Source of the DNA: Sporosarcina beigongshangi | Lineage (GTDB): Bacteria; Actinomycetota; Actinomycetes; Actinomycetales; Micrococcaceae | Assembly: GCF_016820535.1 (NCBI RefSeq) | Contig: NZ_JADHDY010000005.1 | Coordinates: 1 to 64,000 of the forward strand | Length of the DNA stretch: 64,000 nucleotides | Reading direction: 5' to 3' | Shown: positions 50,571 to 58,833 of the stretch, piece after piece | How the letters are laid out: the number at the start of each line of letters is the position of its first letter | How positions within the stretch are numbered: the first letter of the stretch is position 1 | The notes under the pieces: generated by a model | Database searches by the model: none | What the model saw: the letters and a program-made list of their open reading frames with translations, nothing else | Told to the model about the DNA's origin: nothing | Made by a program: the position numbers and the translations under genes

Positions 50571-51713
50571 ATGCGGTGGACAAGCCAACAACTAAACCAG
50601 CCAATCCTTCCCACCCCCGGCGACGCCGGACCGGCTCCCCTGTTGCCTCTGGCCGGCCTCGTCCAGAGTGTGCAGACGCCGGAGTTTGCCGGGATCACCT
50701 TTCACGAAGTGCTTTCCAAATCGGCCCTGAACAAGGTTCCACCCAGTTCCACCATGCCGTTTGAATGGACCGTCAACCCTTACCGGGGCTGTTCCCATGC
50801 GTGTGTGTATTGCTTTGCGCGCAAGAGCCACACGTACTTGAATTTCGACTCCGGCGTGGACTTTGACTCGCAGGTGGTGGTCAAGGTCAACGTCGCGGAG
50901 GTGCTGCGGAAGGAACTGCACAAGCCTTCATGGCGGCACGACCACGTGGCGCTGGGGACCAATACCGACCCCTACCAGCGCGCCGAGGGCCGCTACCGGC
51001 TCATGCCCGGAATCATCAAGACGCTTGCAGACTCGGGAACCCCGTTCTCCATCCTGACCAAGGGCACGCTGCTGGCCCGCGACATCCCTCTGCTGCAGGC
51101 CGCCGGTGAACAGGTCAGCGTGGGCATGGGCATCTCACTGGCCCTGCTCGACGAGGATCTTGCGCACCGGATCGAACCCGGGACGCCCTCCCCGAAGGCC
51201 CGGCTGGCCCTCATCAGCAAGTTGCGCGACGCGGGCCTGCCATGCGGGGTCATGGCCATGCCCATCCTGCCGTGGCTGACCGATTCCGAGCAGGCCCTGG
51301 ACACCTTGTTCGCCGCACTTGCGGCAGCCGGCGCCACCGGCGTCAGCGCCGGGGCCCTGTACCTGCGGCCGGGAACACGGGAGTGGTTCATGGGCTGGCT
51401 TGCCAAGGAGCATCCGGCGCTGGTGGGCCGGTACCAGCGGCTCTACGGTTCAGGGGCCTATGCCTCCAAGGAATACCGGCAGTGGCTGTCCGGCCAGGTC
51501 AGCCAGGCAAAACTCCGCCATGGATTCGGCAGCCAGAACTTTGTCCACGACCCCCGGGTCGAGGAGGCCGGATACCCGGCGGGCAGCCTGCCGCGGCAAT
51601 CCCGCACGGCCGGCTTCCGAACGTTCGCCGCGCCGGCGGATGCGGGCAGCAAAAAGGCGGGAACCCAGATTCTGGTTCCCGCCCTGGCCGATGCGGCCCC
51701 GACCTTGTTCTAG
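50571..51713 (+). CDS. radical SAM protein, Rv2578c family
   Basis: A 380-residue radical SAM protein. The [4Fe-4S]-SAM cluster cysteines are C74, C78 and C81 in YRGCSHACVYCFARK, followed by HVALGTNTDPYQRAE and a GISLALLDEDLAHRIEPG segment. This is the SplB-like branch (spore photoproduct lyase relatives) known in actinobacteria as Rv2578c family; the substrate is unproven, though a DNA-damage role fits. A LexA-like box lies just upstream. No ribosome site is visible. The last ~20 codons contain a terminator for the opposite strand. Confidence 0.88.
   Translation: MRWTSQQLNQPILPTPGDAGPAPLLPLAGLVQSVQTPEFAGITFHEVLSKSALNKVPPSSTMPFEWTVNPYRGCSHACVYCFARKSHTYLNFDSGVDFDSQVVVKVNVAEVLRKELHKPSWRHDHVALGTNTDPYQRAEGRYRLMPGIIKTLADSGTPFSILTKGTLLARDIPLLQAAGEQVSVGMGISLALLDEDLAHRIEPGTPSPKARLALISKLRDAGLPCGVMAMPILPWLTDSEQALDTLFAALAAAGATGVSAGALYLRPGTREWFMGWLAKEHPALVGRYQRLYGSGAYASKEYRQWLSGQVSQAKLRHGFGSQNFVHDPRVEEAGYPAGSLPRQSRTAGFRTFAAPADAGSKKAGTQILVPALADAAPTLF
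51651..51683 (-). terminator. minus-strand terminator inside the radical SAM gene
   Basis: A 10-bp stem (51656-51665 with 51674-51683), extended by CAGA/TCTG with one bulge, is followed on the minus strand by TTTTT (51655-51651). This is a canonical intrinsic terminator for the convergent DUF5302 gene, embedded in the 3' end of the radical SAM coding sequence. Confidence 0.75.
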
Positions 51714-51731
51714 GCCGGAGCTGCCCCGTGC

Positions 51732-51923
51732 CTATCCGCTCTTACGGCGGAATTCACGCTTGTGGCTGGCCGCACCGTGCGTTGCGTTGATCTTGCCGCC
51801 ACCGGCGGCCTCAACACTGCCGTGCTGCTTGTTCTTTTTGTTCTCCAGGGCCTGACGAAACTTCTCCTTGGTTTCCTCGCTGGCGCCTGAGGGGGTATTT
51901 TCGTCGTGATTGCCGTTTGTCAT
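51732..51923 (-). CDS. DUF5302 small protein
   Basis: A 63-residue, very hydrophilic protein of a small actinobacterial family. ASEETKEKFRQALENKKNKQHG forms a charged helix and the C-terminus KREFRRKSG is the family signature. GGAGG lies 7 bases before ATG 51923. Function unknown. Its terminator lies inside the convergent radical SAM gene. Confidence 0.85.
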   Translation of the reverse strand: MTNGNHDENTPSGASEETKEKFRQALENKKNKQHGSVEAAGGGKINATHGAASHKREFRRKSG

Positions 51924-51995
51924 GGCACAACCTCCTTGGGGTCATCAGCACCCAGTCTGGCACAGCACAGTCTCATTTCAACACCGGTGCAACAA

Positions 51996-52439
51996 TTAAT
52001 CCCCGGTGTGGCGGCCGTCGGCGGCCTGCTGCACCAGGGCCCGCACAATGGGCAGGTCCGCTGGGATCCAGTCAAGGCCCAGAATCTCCGGGCCGTCCAG
52101 CCCCACCCACCGCAACAGGTCGTGGTCCTCCAGCGGCTCCGGCGTTCCTTCGTCCACCTCGGCCAGCCACACGCGCATGACGGCGCCGGCATTCAGGGGC
52201 CAGCCGCCCGCCGTCGGGCCTTCCAGTTCGGCACCCAGCGTTGCCCGGATGCCCAGCTCTTCGGCCAATTCCCGGTGCAAGGCCCCTTCGTGGCTTTCAC
52301 CCGGCTCGACCTTGCCGCCGGGGAATTCCCACAGACCGGCAAATTCGGGCGGTGCGGTGCGCCTCGCGGCCAGGAGCTGGCGGGGCCGGGCAAGGCTGTC
52401 GAGCAGGGCGGCGCCCACGATTTGCTTGATAGTAGTCAC
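51996..52439 (-). CDS. mutT: MutT-type Nudix pyrophosphohydrolase
   Basis: A 147-residue (d)NTP pyrophosphohydrolase that sanitises oxidised nucleotides such as 8-oxo-dGTP. The Nudix box is GGKVEPGESHEGALHRELAEELGI, and the preceding LLAARRTAPPEFAGLWEFPGGK is the MutT family hallmark. Most similar in pattern to MutT of actinobacteria; an alternative is 5-methyl-dCTP pyrophosphohydrolase. It is divergent from an MFS transporter. Confidence 0.88.
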   Translation of the reverse strand: MTTIKQIVGAALLDSLARPRQLLAARRTAPPEFAGLWEFPGGKVEPGESHEGALHRELAEELGIRATLGAELEGPTAGGWPLNAGAVMRVWLAEVDEGTPEPLEDHDLLRWVGLDGPEILGLDWIPADLPIVRALVQQAADGRHTGD

Positions 52440-52585
52440 GTGGCAAGTCTAGGCCGGGCGCCGGCCAACCGCCGTCGAACGTCTAGACTTGAAGGCGGCA
52501 TCAGCGTGCCAGCCGCTGCGCATCGTGGCGCCGGCTCCTCCCGCCACCGGCGGACCCGGATACCCACCCTGCGAAAGTGCATTTC

Positions 52586-53803
52586 ATGACCTCCTTTAAG
52601 TCCCGGCGCGACTCCGTGCCCACACCACCGGGCGTTGCCGCCTGGGCCATCCTGGCCCTGGCGGTCGGCGGCTTCGGCATCGGCACCACCGAATTCGCCA
52701 TGATGGGGCTTCTGCCCAATGTGGCCGCAGGCCTTGGCGTCAGCGTTCCGACCGCTGGCCATGTCATCTCCGCGTACGCCCTCGGGGTGGTGGTGGGGGC
52801 GCCGCTGCTGGTGGCCGTCAGTGCGAAGATGCGGCGCAAGACCCTGGCCCTCATGCTCATGGGGCTGTTCACCGTGGGCAACCTGCTCTCCGTCTTTGCC
52901 CAGGACTACGCCACCCTGCTCGTCACCCGGTTCATCGCGGGGCTCCCGCACGGTGCATTCTTTGGGGTTGCCGCCGTCCTGGCCGCGTCGCTGGTGGCGC
53001 CCGGCAAACGGGGCAGGGCCATCTCCATGGTCATGATGGGCCTGTCCGTGGCCAACGTCCTGGGTGTTCCGCTGGCGACGTATGTGGGCCAGCAGTTTGG
53101 CTGGCGCTGGCTGTTCATCCTCGTGGCGTGCATCGGCGTCGTCACCATGGCGGCAATCTACGCCTTCATCCCAAACCACAAGGCCCAGGCGGATGCCAGC
53201 CTGCGCAAGGAACTGAGTGCGCTGCGCCGCGGCCAGGTGTGGCTGACCCTGTTGGTTGGCGTGGTTGGCTTTGGCGGGTTCTTCGCCGTCTACACCTATG
53301 TTGCCAACACCATGACCGACGTCGCCGGATTTGCTGCCGCCTTCCTCCCCGTGGTCGTGGGACTGTACGGCCTGGGCATGGTGGCCGGCAGCTACGTGGG
53401 CGGGCGGATGGCCGACTGGTCCGTCATGGGCAGCATCTACCTCATGATGGGCTTCATCGCCGTCATCCTCGTCATCTATGCCGCCACCGTCCACGTGCAG
53501 TGGATGGCGCTGCTCATGATCTTTGTCATCGGCGCGTCCGGTTCCATGCTGATTCCGTCCCTGCAGACACGCCTGCTCGACGTGTCACCGGGCGCCCCCA
53601 CGCTCGCTTCCTCGCTCAACCACTCGGCACTGAACATGGCCAACGCGCTCGGCGCCTTTGTCGGCGGCTTGGTGATTACGTGGGGCTGGGGCTTCACCGC
53701 ACCGGCCCTCGTGGGTGCCGCGCTGGCGGTGCTGGGACTCGGCATCGCCCTCTTTAGCGGCGCACTGGACAAGCTGGGGGCCCACCGCAAGGGCGGCGCC
53801 TGA
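52586..53803 (+). CDS. MFS transporter, DHA1 (AraJ-like) family
   Basis: A 405-residue inner-membrane transporter with 12 predicted helices. The N-terminal block LAVGGFGIGTTEFAMMGLLP and the inter-domain pattern ISAYALGVVVGAPLLVAVSAKMRRK are typical of the DHA1 drug and sugar exporters such as AraJ or YdhP. ATG 52586 or ATG 52577 could be the start; neither has a strong ribosome site. The substrate is unknown. Confidence 0.88.
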   Translation: MTSFKSRRDSVPTPPGVAAWAILALAVGGFGIGTTEFAMMGLLPNVAAGLGVSVPTAGHVISAYALGVVVGAPLLVAVSAKMRRKTLALMLMGLFTVGNLLSVFAQDYATLLVTRFIAGLPHGAFFGVAAVLAASLVAPGKRGRAISMVMMGLSVANVLGVPLATYVGQQFGWRWLFILVACIGVVTMAAIYAFIPNHKAQADASLRKELSALRRGQVWLTLLVGVVGFGGFFAVYTYVANTMTDVAGFAAAFLPVVVGLYGLGMVAGSYVGGRMADWSVMGSIYLMMGFIAVILVIYAATVHVQWMALLMIFVIGASGSMLIPSLQTRLLDVSPGAPTLASSLNHSALNMANALGAFVGGLVITWGWGFTAPALVGAALAVLGLGIALFSGALDKLGAHRKGGA

Positions 53804-53848
53804 GCACCTTTCACCCGTCCCGCGGAGGATCGGGAAGCAACACAAACA

Positions 53849-53905
53849 GTTGAGGTGTGGGGGTGTTTCTGAACCATTGGTTCAGAAACACCCCCACACC
53901 TCAAC
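53849..53905. terminator. 57-base perfect palindrome between convergent genes
   Basis: Two 28-base arms (53849-53876 and 53878-53905) are exact reverse complements around a single central T. With one more bulge the pairing continues outward into CAAACA/TTGTTTG. The centre reads CTGAACCATTGGTTCAG. It lies between the convergent MFS and CDF transporter genes and would terminate both, but it is longer and more perfect than the other terminators here. Confidence 0.7.
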
Positions 53906-53953
53906 TTGTTTGCCGGCCGGGCCTGCCCGGCACCGGACGGGCACCGATGCCGG

Positions 53954-54928
53954 CTAGTGTTCGGCCTGTTCGCCGGCGGCTGCTTCTGCGTCTTTGGCGG
54001 CCTGGGCGGCGAGTTCGCTGGAATAGATGTCCGGCTCCAGGTAGATCATGGTGGCAATGGGGACTGCAGCCCGGACGCGTCGTTCTGCGTCGTTGATGAC
54101 ACTTGCGATGTGGGCGCCGGTGTCGGCGGCATCCACGCCAATCTTCGCTGCCACGAGCAGTTCCTCGGGGCCGAGGTGCATGGTCTTCAAGTGGATGATC
54201 TGGTTGACGCCGGGGCCAAGCAGGGCCGCTTCCACGGCCCGGACGTCCTCCACGGTGGCCGACTCGCCAAGGAGCAGCGACTTGGTCTCGACGGCCAGGA
54301 TGACGGCGACAACCACCAGCAGCACACCGATCAAGGCGGTGCCGATGGCATCCCAGATGCCGTTGCCGGTCACGAGCGTCATGACAACGCCGAACAGGGC
54401 AAAGACCAGGCCCGTCAGTGCCGCAGCGTCTTCAAGCAGGATGACGGGCAGCTCGGGCGCCTTTGCGGTCTTGATGAACTGACCCCAGCTGCGCTTGCCG
54501 CGTGTGACGTTGGATTCCTTGATGGCCACGAAGAAGGACCGTGATTCGAGGGCGATCGCACCCACCAGGACGGCCAGTGGCACCCACCACCAGGTGCCTT
54601 CGATGCCGTGCGGGTCCTGCCACTTCTGGTAGGCCTCGTACAAGGCGAACAGGCCACCGACGCTGAACAGGATGATGGAGACGATGAAGGCGTACACGTA
54701 GCGTTCGCGCCCGTAGCCGAAGGGATGCTCCGGGCTGGCCTGCCGCTTCGCCTTCTTCCCGCCAAGCAGCAGCAGGAGCTGGTTGCCGGAGTCCGCCACT
54801 GAGTGGATGCCTTCGGCCAACATCGACGAAGACATGGTCAGGAAGTACGCCAGAAACTTCATGACGGCAATGGACAAGTTTGCAACGAGCGCGGCGACTA
54901 TCGCCTTGCTGCCACCTGAATGAGACAC
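53954..54928 (-). CDS. cation diffusion facilitator family transporter
   Basis: A 324-residue CDF protein that exports divalent metals such as zinc by proton exchange. Six helices are followed by a C-terminal cytosolic domain. The helix-2 metal site is H42 and D46 (HSVADSGNQ); helix 5 carries E166-D167 (LLEDAAAL), the acidic variant seen in ZnT9-like members rather than the HxxxD of zinc exporters. The start is GTG 54928, with GGGGGAA 8 bases upstream. The 183 bases between this gene and the next (54929-55111) show nothing recognisable. Confidence 0.88.
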   Translation of the reverse strand: MSHSGGSKAIVAALVANLSIAVMKFLAYFLTMSSSMLAEGIHSVADSGNQLLLLLGGKKAKRQASPEHPFGYGRERYVYAFIVSIILFSVGGLFALYEAYQKWQDPHGIEGTWWWVPLAVLVGAIALESRSFFVAIKESNVTRGKRSWGQFIKTAKAPELPVILLEDAAALTGLVFALFGVVMTLVTGNGIWDAIGTALIGVLLVVVAVILAVETKSLLLGESATVEDVRAVEAALLGPGVNQIIHLKTMHLGPEELLVAAKIGVDAADTGAHIASVINDAERRVRAAVPIATMIYLEPDIYSSELAAQAAKDAEAAAGEQAEH

Positions 54929-55111
54929 AGTGGATTCCCCCTATTAGTGGGCGGGCCGGGGTGCCGAACCGCATGGACCCTGCGTCCACGGAAAAAGTTT
55001 ACCCCGCCGCCTGGCCTCCCTAACTACGCCGCAGCGCAGGCAGCACCCAGCACTCCGGCACAAGGGCCGCCGTCGGGCATCAGGGCCTGCAGCCCGGCAC
55101 CCAACCGGTGG

Positions 55112-56017
55112 TCAGTTCAGGCGGCGCTGCGCCCGGGCACTGGCGTAGAGGCACACCGTTGCCGCCGTGCCCAGGTTCAACGACTCCGCGGCGCCGTATA
55201 CGGGGACGGCCACGCGGTGGTCGGCTAGGGCCTTTTCCTCCCCCGCCAAGCCCTGGGCCTCGTTGCCGAAGAGCCACATGGTGGGATCAGCGAGGTCGTA
55301 CAGGGAATCAGGAATTTCCTGGTCAAAGGACCGTGCGGCGCTCTCGTCCTGAAGCAGGTCCAGGTTCAGCTGGCCGTAGCCGTCCGCCGCCAGGATGCCA
55401 ATCCCGGCCGCCTTGGCCGCGGCCACCACCTCGGGCAGTTCGGCACCGAGGACAATGGGCAGGTGGAAGATGGAACCGGCGGTGGAGCGCACGGCCTTCG
55501 GGTTGTAGACGTCCACGCTGGACTGGGAGAAGATGACGGCATCGGCACCGGCGGCATCCGCGGCGCGCAGGACGGTGCCGGCGTTGCCGGGGTCCTGGAC
55601 ACGGCACAGCATGGCGACCAGCTTGGGCTTGGCGGCAATGACCTCGGCCAGCGGCACGTCGACAAAGTTGCACACGGCCACCACACCCTGGGGGGTGACC
55701 GTGTCCGTCATCGCGGCCAAAACCATTTCGCTGGCGACGCGCACCTGCAGGCGCGAGCCGGGGGCCACCTCCAGCAGTTCCGGGTACTTCTTCAGGCACT
55801 CCACGGTGGCGTACAGGGCTTCCACGACAGCGGTCCCGCCGGCAGCCAAGCAGTCGCTGTGCGCCCGCAGCGCCTCACGAACGGCCTGCGGCCCTTCAGC
55901 GAGAAACTGGCGCCGCTTTAAACGGCCCGAGCGCCCCACCAGCTTGGCAACTTCCCTCACTCGATCTGCTCGAGGATTGGTCATTGCTTCTGCTGGGGGG
56001 CGCCCGGGTTGATTCAT
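55112..56017 (-). CDS. TrmH/SpoU-family RNA 2'-O-methyltransferase
   Basis: A 301-residue SPOUT methyltransferase that uses SAM to methylate a ribose in rRNA or tRNA. An N-terminal substrate-binding domain (RSGRLKRRQFLAEGPQAVREAL) precedes the knotted domain with RVQDPGNAGTVLRAADAAGADA, WLFGNEAQGLAGEE and AESLNLGTAATVCLYA. ATG 56017 follows a TAAAGT box by 7 bases; ATG 55984 (MTNPRADRV) is the other reasonable start. It lies downstream of rplT, a frequent actinobacterial order. Confidence 0.9.
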   Translation of the reverse strand: MNQPGRPPAEAMTNPRADRVREVAKLVGRSGRLKRRQFLAEGPQAVREALRAHSDCLAAGGTAVVEALYATVECLKKYPELLEVAPGSRLQVRVASEMVLAAMTDTVTPQGVVAVCNFVDVPLAEVIAAKPKLVAMLCRVQDPGNAGTVLRAADAAGADAVIFSQSSVDVYNPKAVRSTAGSIFHLPIVLGAELPEVVAAAKAAGIGILAADGYGQLNLDLLQDESAARSFDQEIPDSLYDLADPTMWLFGNEAQGLAGEEKALADHRVAVPVYGAAESLNLGTAATVCLYASARAQRRLN

Positions 56018-56078
56018 GCTTAGGACTTTAGCAGCCACTCTGCATGATCAAGGAACTGGACGTTCCCTGGTGAAAATG

Positions 56079-56462
56079 CTACTTGGCCACCGGTGCCGAG
56101 GTGTCGGCAGGCAGTGCAGCCTTGGCCAGGCCCACCAGCGCGGTGAAGGCACCGGCGTCGTTGACGGCCAGGTCGGCCAGCATGCGGCGGTCAACCTCGA
56201 TCTCGGCGGCCTTCAGGCCCTGGATCAGGCGGTTGTAGGTCAGGCCGTTGGCGCGGGATGCAGCGTTGATGCGCTGGATCCAGAGGCGGCGGAAGTCACC
56301 CTTGCGCTTGCGGCGGTCGCCGTAGCTGTACACAAACGAGTGCAGCAGCTGCTCTTTGGCCTTGCGGTACAGGCGTGAACGCTGTCCGCGGTAACCCTTT
56401 GCTCGCTCAAGAACAACCCGACGCTTTTTGTGGGCGTTTACAGCCCTCTTCACACGTGCCAC
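56079..56462 (-). CDS. rplT: 50S ribosomal protein L20
   Basis: L20 is an early-assembly protein of the large subunit that binds 23S rRNA. The 127 residues start [38 protein letters not shown] and include [17 protein letters not shown]. The C-terminus is about 8 residues longer than in E. coli. Third gene of infC-rpmI-rplT. Confidence 0.98.
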   Translation of the reverse strand: MARVKRAVNAHKKRRVVLERAKGYRGQRSRLYRKAKEQLLHSFVYSYGDRRKRKGDFRRLWIQRINAASRANGLTYNRLIQGLKAAEIEVDRRMLADLAVNDAGAFTALVGLAKAALPADTSAPVAK

Positions 56463-56570
56463 GTGCGTACTCCTTCAAGTTTTAAAGATCCCAAGCCAAT
56501 CATGCCAGGGAAGGCTTTGATGAAATGGTGATGGTCCTGAACTGGAAACGTCACCGATTGACTTGCGAAA

Positions 56571-56765
56571 TTAGATGCCGAGCATCTTCTTGATGTTGCG
56601 AACGTCTGCCTTGGCGACCAGGAGGTCACCCTTGAGGCGGCGCTTGAGGCTGGAGGGCTTGTGCTCCAGGTAGTGGCGGCGGTTGGCCTGCTGGCGACGA
56701 AGCTTGCCGGAACCGGTCAGCTTGAATCGCTTCTTTGCACCACTGTGTGTCTTCATTTTAGGCAT
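56571..56765 (-). CDS. rpmI: 50S ribosomal protein L35
   Basis: L35 is a small basic large-subunit protein. The 64 residues [22 protein letters not shown] and [16 protein letters not shown] are diagnostic. It lies between infC and rplT, with gaps of about 100 bases on each side and a strong AGGAG-like site (GGAGACAGG) before the ATG. Confidence 0.98.
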   Translation of the reverse strand: MPKMKTHSGAKKRFKLTGSGKLRRQQANRRHYLEHKPSSLKRRLKGDLLVAKADVRNIKKMLGI

Positions 56766-56867
56766 GAGGACCTGTCTCCTTACGTATCCACCGGCGCTGC
56801 CTGTGGTTCTCTTGCAGCGACTGGTTGGGTCACTGTGGGGGTGTATTCACCGCTGAAAAGATAAACC

Positions 56868-57962
56868 TTATTCAGCTGAGCTGGGGGTTTCGGCCGCAGG
56901 CGCGCTCTTTGCAGAGGCGGGCTTGGCGGCCGGTTTTGCTGCTGCCTTGGCAGCAGGCTTCGCAGCAGGCTTTGCTGCGGGCTTGGCCATGGGCTTCGGC
57001 ATGGGGATGGGCTTTGCAGCCACGGGCTTGGGTGCGGCGGCCGGCTTAGGGGCGGCAGCCGGCTTGACCGGTGCTGCAGCCTTCGGGGCAGGCGCCTTGG
57101 CTGGTGCGGCCTTGGGAGCTGCAGCCTTCGGGGCGGCCTTGGCAGGCACGGCGGCGGGGGCCGGCTTCTCGGCCGGAGCCTCCTTCACCGGGGCTGCTTC
57201 AGCGGCGGGTGCTTCCGTCACGGCGGCGCTCTCCACGACTTCCTCGACCACCGGGGCGGCCTCGGCGGCGGGAGCCGTTGCGTCTTCGTTCAGGTGCAGG
57301 CCCTCGGGCAGCAGGTCGGCCAATGACTGGGTCATGGGCGCCTTGTTGTCGCGGTCCACGTCAACGCGGGCGGTGCCGTTGGCAACAGCCTCGTTGTGGG
57401 CCTTGGCGTCTGCACGCTGCTGGTTGCGGCGTGCTTCAGCCTTGGCTTCGGCCTTGTTCTTCAACGGACCGATGACCATGACCATGTTGCGGCCGTCAAT
57501 GCGGGGGCTCGACTCGACGACGCCGACCTCGGCGACATCTTCGGCGAATTTCTGGAGCAGGCGGATGCCCATGTCGGGGCGCTGCTGCTCGCGGCCGCGG
57601 AACTGGATCATGGCCTTGACCTTGTCACCGGCTCCGAGGAAGCGGAGGGCGTGGCCGCGCTTGGTCTCGTAGTCGTGCTTGTCGATCTTGAGGCGGAAAC
57701 GGATTTCCTTCAAGACGGTGTTGGTCTGGTTCTTGCGGGCTTCACGAGCCTTGACGGCGGCTTCGTACTTGTACTTGCCAAAGTCCATCAGTTTGCACAC
57801 CGGCGGCTTTGCCGTCGGCGCTACCTCAACCAGATCCAAGTCGGATTCAGCCGCCAAACGGAGGGCGTCCTCAATGCGGACGATTCCTACCTGTTCGCCT
57901 GCCGGCCCAACCAACCGCACCTCTGGGACGCGGATTCGATCATTGATGCGTGGCTCGCTAAT
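56868..57962 (-). CDS. infC: translation initiation factor IF-3 with long C-terminal extension
   Basis: IF-3 keeps the ribosomal subunits apart and proofreads start codon selection. The start appears to be ATT at 57962: the protein homology begins [20 protein letters not shown] lies 4 bases upstream, and no ATG, GTG or TTG is near; AUU is the classical autoregulated infC start in other bacteria. The N domain (to about 75, with [16 protein letters not shown]) and C domain ([19 protein letters not shown]...) are complete by about 170. The remaining ~190 residues are low-complexity Ala/Pro/Lys, with AAKP repeats like histone H1, known in actinobacterial IF-3. First gene of infC-rpmI-rplT. Confidence 0.92.
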   Translation of the reverse strand: MSEPRINDRIRVPEVRLVGPAGEQVGIVRIEDALRLAAESDLDLVEVAPTAKPPVCKLMDFGKYKYEAAVKAREARKNQTNTVLKEIRFRLKIDKHDYETKRGHALRFLGAGDKVKAMIQFRGREQQRPDMGIRLLQKFAEDVAEVGVVESSPRIDGRNMVMVIGPLKNKAEAKAEARRNQQRADAKAHNEAVANGTARVDVDRDNKAPMTQSLADLLPEGLHLNEDATAPAAEAAPVVEEVVESAAVTEAPAAEAAPVKEAPAEKPAPAAVPAKAAPKAAAPKAAPAKAPAPKAAAPVKPAAAPKPAAAPKPVAAKPIPMPKPMAKPAAKPAAKPAAKAAAKPAAKPASAKSAPAAETPSSAE

Positions 57963-58245
57963 GTGTGGCTCCTGTTGCAAATGAAAAGGTGAGTACCACC
58001 AGCAACGGAGAAGGCCCCCAATTTGCTGATGCAATGGAGGCCTCGAAGATTTGGCACACGGCCCGTTGACGGACTGCGATCAACTTCCCCCTGGGAAGTG
58101 CCAACCTGAACCAGACAACGCCACGGATGGGTCGAAAGGTGGGAGAGGACTCCACTTGCAAACTCGCTGCCGCTTGATTTTCCTGTCCTGTGACTTTCGT
58201 CTTTCGGACACGAACAAATAACAGCAACGAGTCGGTCTGTGACAA
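57963..58245 (-). promoter_or_regulatory. infC promoter and long leader
   Basis: On the minus strand TTGTCA (58245-58240) and TTATTT (58221-58216), 18 bases apart, form a promoter. Transcription would begin near 58209, giving a leader of about 245 bases before the infC start. Such long leaders usually carry autoregulation of this operon by L20 or by IF-3 itself. One candidate stem pairs CAGCAA with TTGCTG across about 20 bases near 58010. The divergent DUF1844 gene starts 11 bases beyond the -35 box. Confidence 0.5.
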
Positions 58246-58255
58246 GCTTAGCAGT

Positions 58256-58663
58256 ATGAACACCCAAGATAATAATTCGGACACCCGCAACAGCTTCAAC
58301 GAGTACCAGGAGGAGGCGCTCAGCGACGACCAGGCCGCCTCGGTGGTGCGCGACATCGCCGAAGTTCCGGCGATTGAAGTCATTACGACGGCGGCCGTCC
58401 ACCTCATGAGCGCGGCGGCAGTCAAGTGCGGCCTGGCTGCCGGACCGGATGCGGAAGAACTGAAGGACCTGGATGAGGCACGCAAGCTGATCACCGCCCT
58501 GGCCGGCTTTGTCACGGCCGCAGCCCCCGAGATTGGCAGCCAGCATGCCGGACCGTTGCGCGACGGCCTGCGTTCCCTGCAGCTCGCCTTCCGCGAGGCC
58601 TCCACGATTCCCGACGCACCCGGCAAGGGTCCGGGCGAGAAGTTCACCGGACCGGTGAACTAA
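58256..58663 (+). CDS. DUF1844 domain protein
   Basis: A 135-residue soluble protein of the DUF1844 family: IEVITTAAVHLMSAAAVKCGLA and DLDEARKLITALAGFVTAAAPEIG are the family blocks, with an acidic N-terminus and a flexible C-terminus. Function unknown, but the gene commonly sits divergent to infC in actinobacteria. No ribosome site precedes ATG 58256, so the message may be leaderless. Confidence 0.88.
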   Translation: MNTQDNNSDTRNSFNEYQEEALSDDQAASVVRDIAEVPAIEVITTAAVHLMSAAAVKCGLAAGPDAEELKDLDEARKLITALAGFVTAAAPEIGSQHAGPLRDGLRSLQLAFREASTIPDAPGKGPGEKFTGPVN

Positions 58664-58701
58664 CTCACTCCACTCCCGGTCCGTTTTATTCGGGCCAACA
58701 T

Positions 58702-58764
58702 CATCGGGGCTGCAGCCGCAGGACGAGAATGGTCAATTTCCGTCCAGCAGCTGCAGCCCCGATG
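58702..58764. terminator. terminator between DUF1844 gene and MFS gene
   Basis: A perfect 14-bp stem (58702-58715 with 58751-58764) encloses a 35-base loop. It lies 38 bases past the DUF1844 stop and 69 bases past the end of the convergent MFS gene, so it may serve both. Confidence 0.6.
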
Positions 58765-58781
58765 TGTTTAAGTCCACACCA

Positions 58782-58825
58782 GGCCGGGCCGGGCCGGGCC
58801 AGGTGAGGTCCGGGCCGGGCGGGCC
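58782..58825. repeat. GGCCG simple repeat
   Basis: Short tandem repeats of GGGCC fill 58782-58800 and 58811-58825, next to the DUF1844/MFS terminator. They are probably slippage products with no coding role. Confidence 0.6.
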
Positions 58826-58833
58826 AGGTCGGA

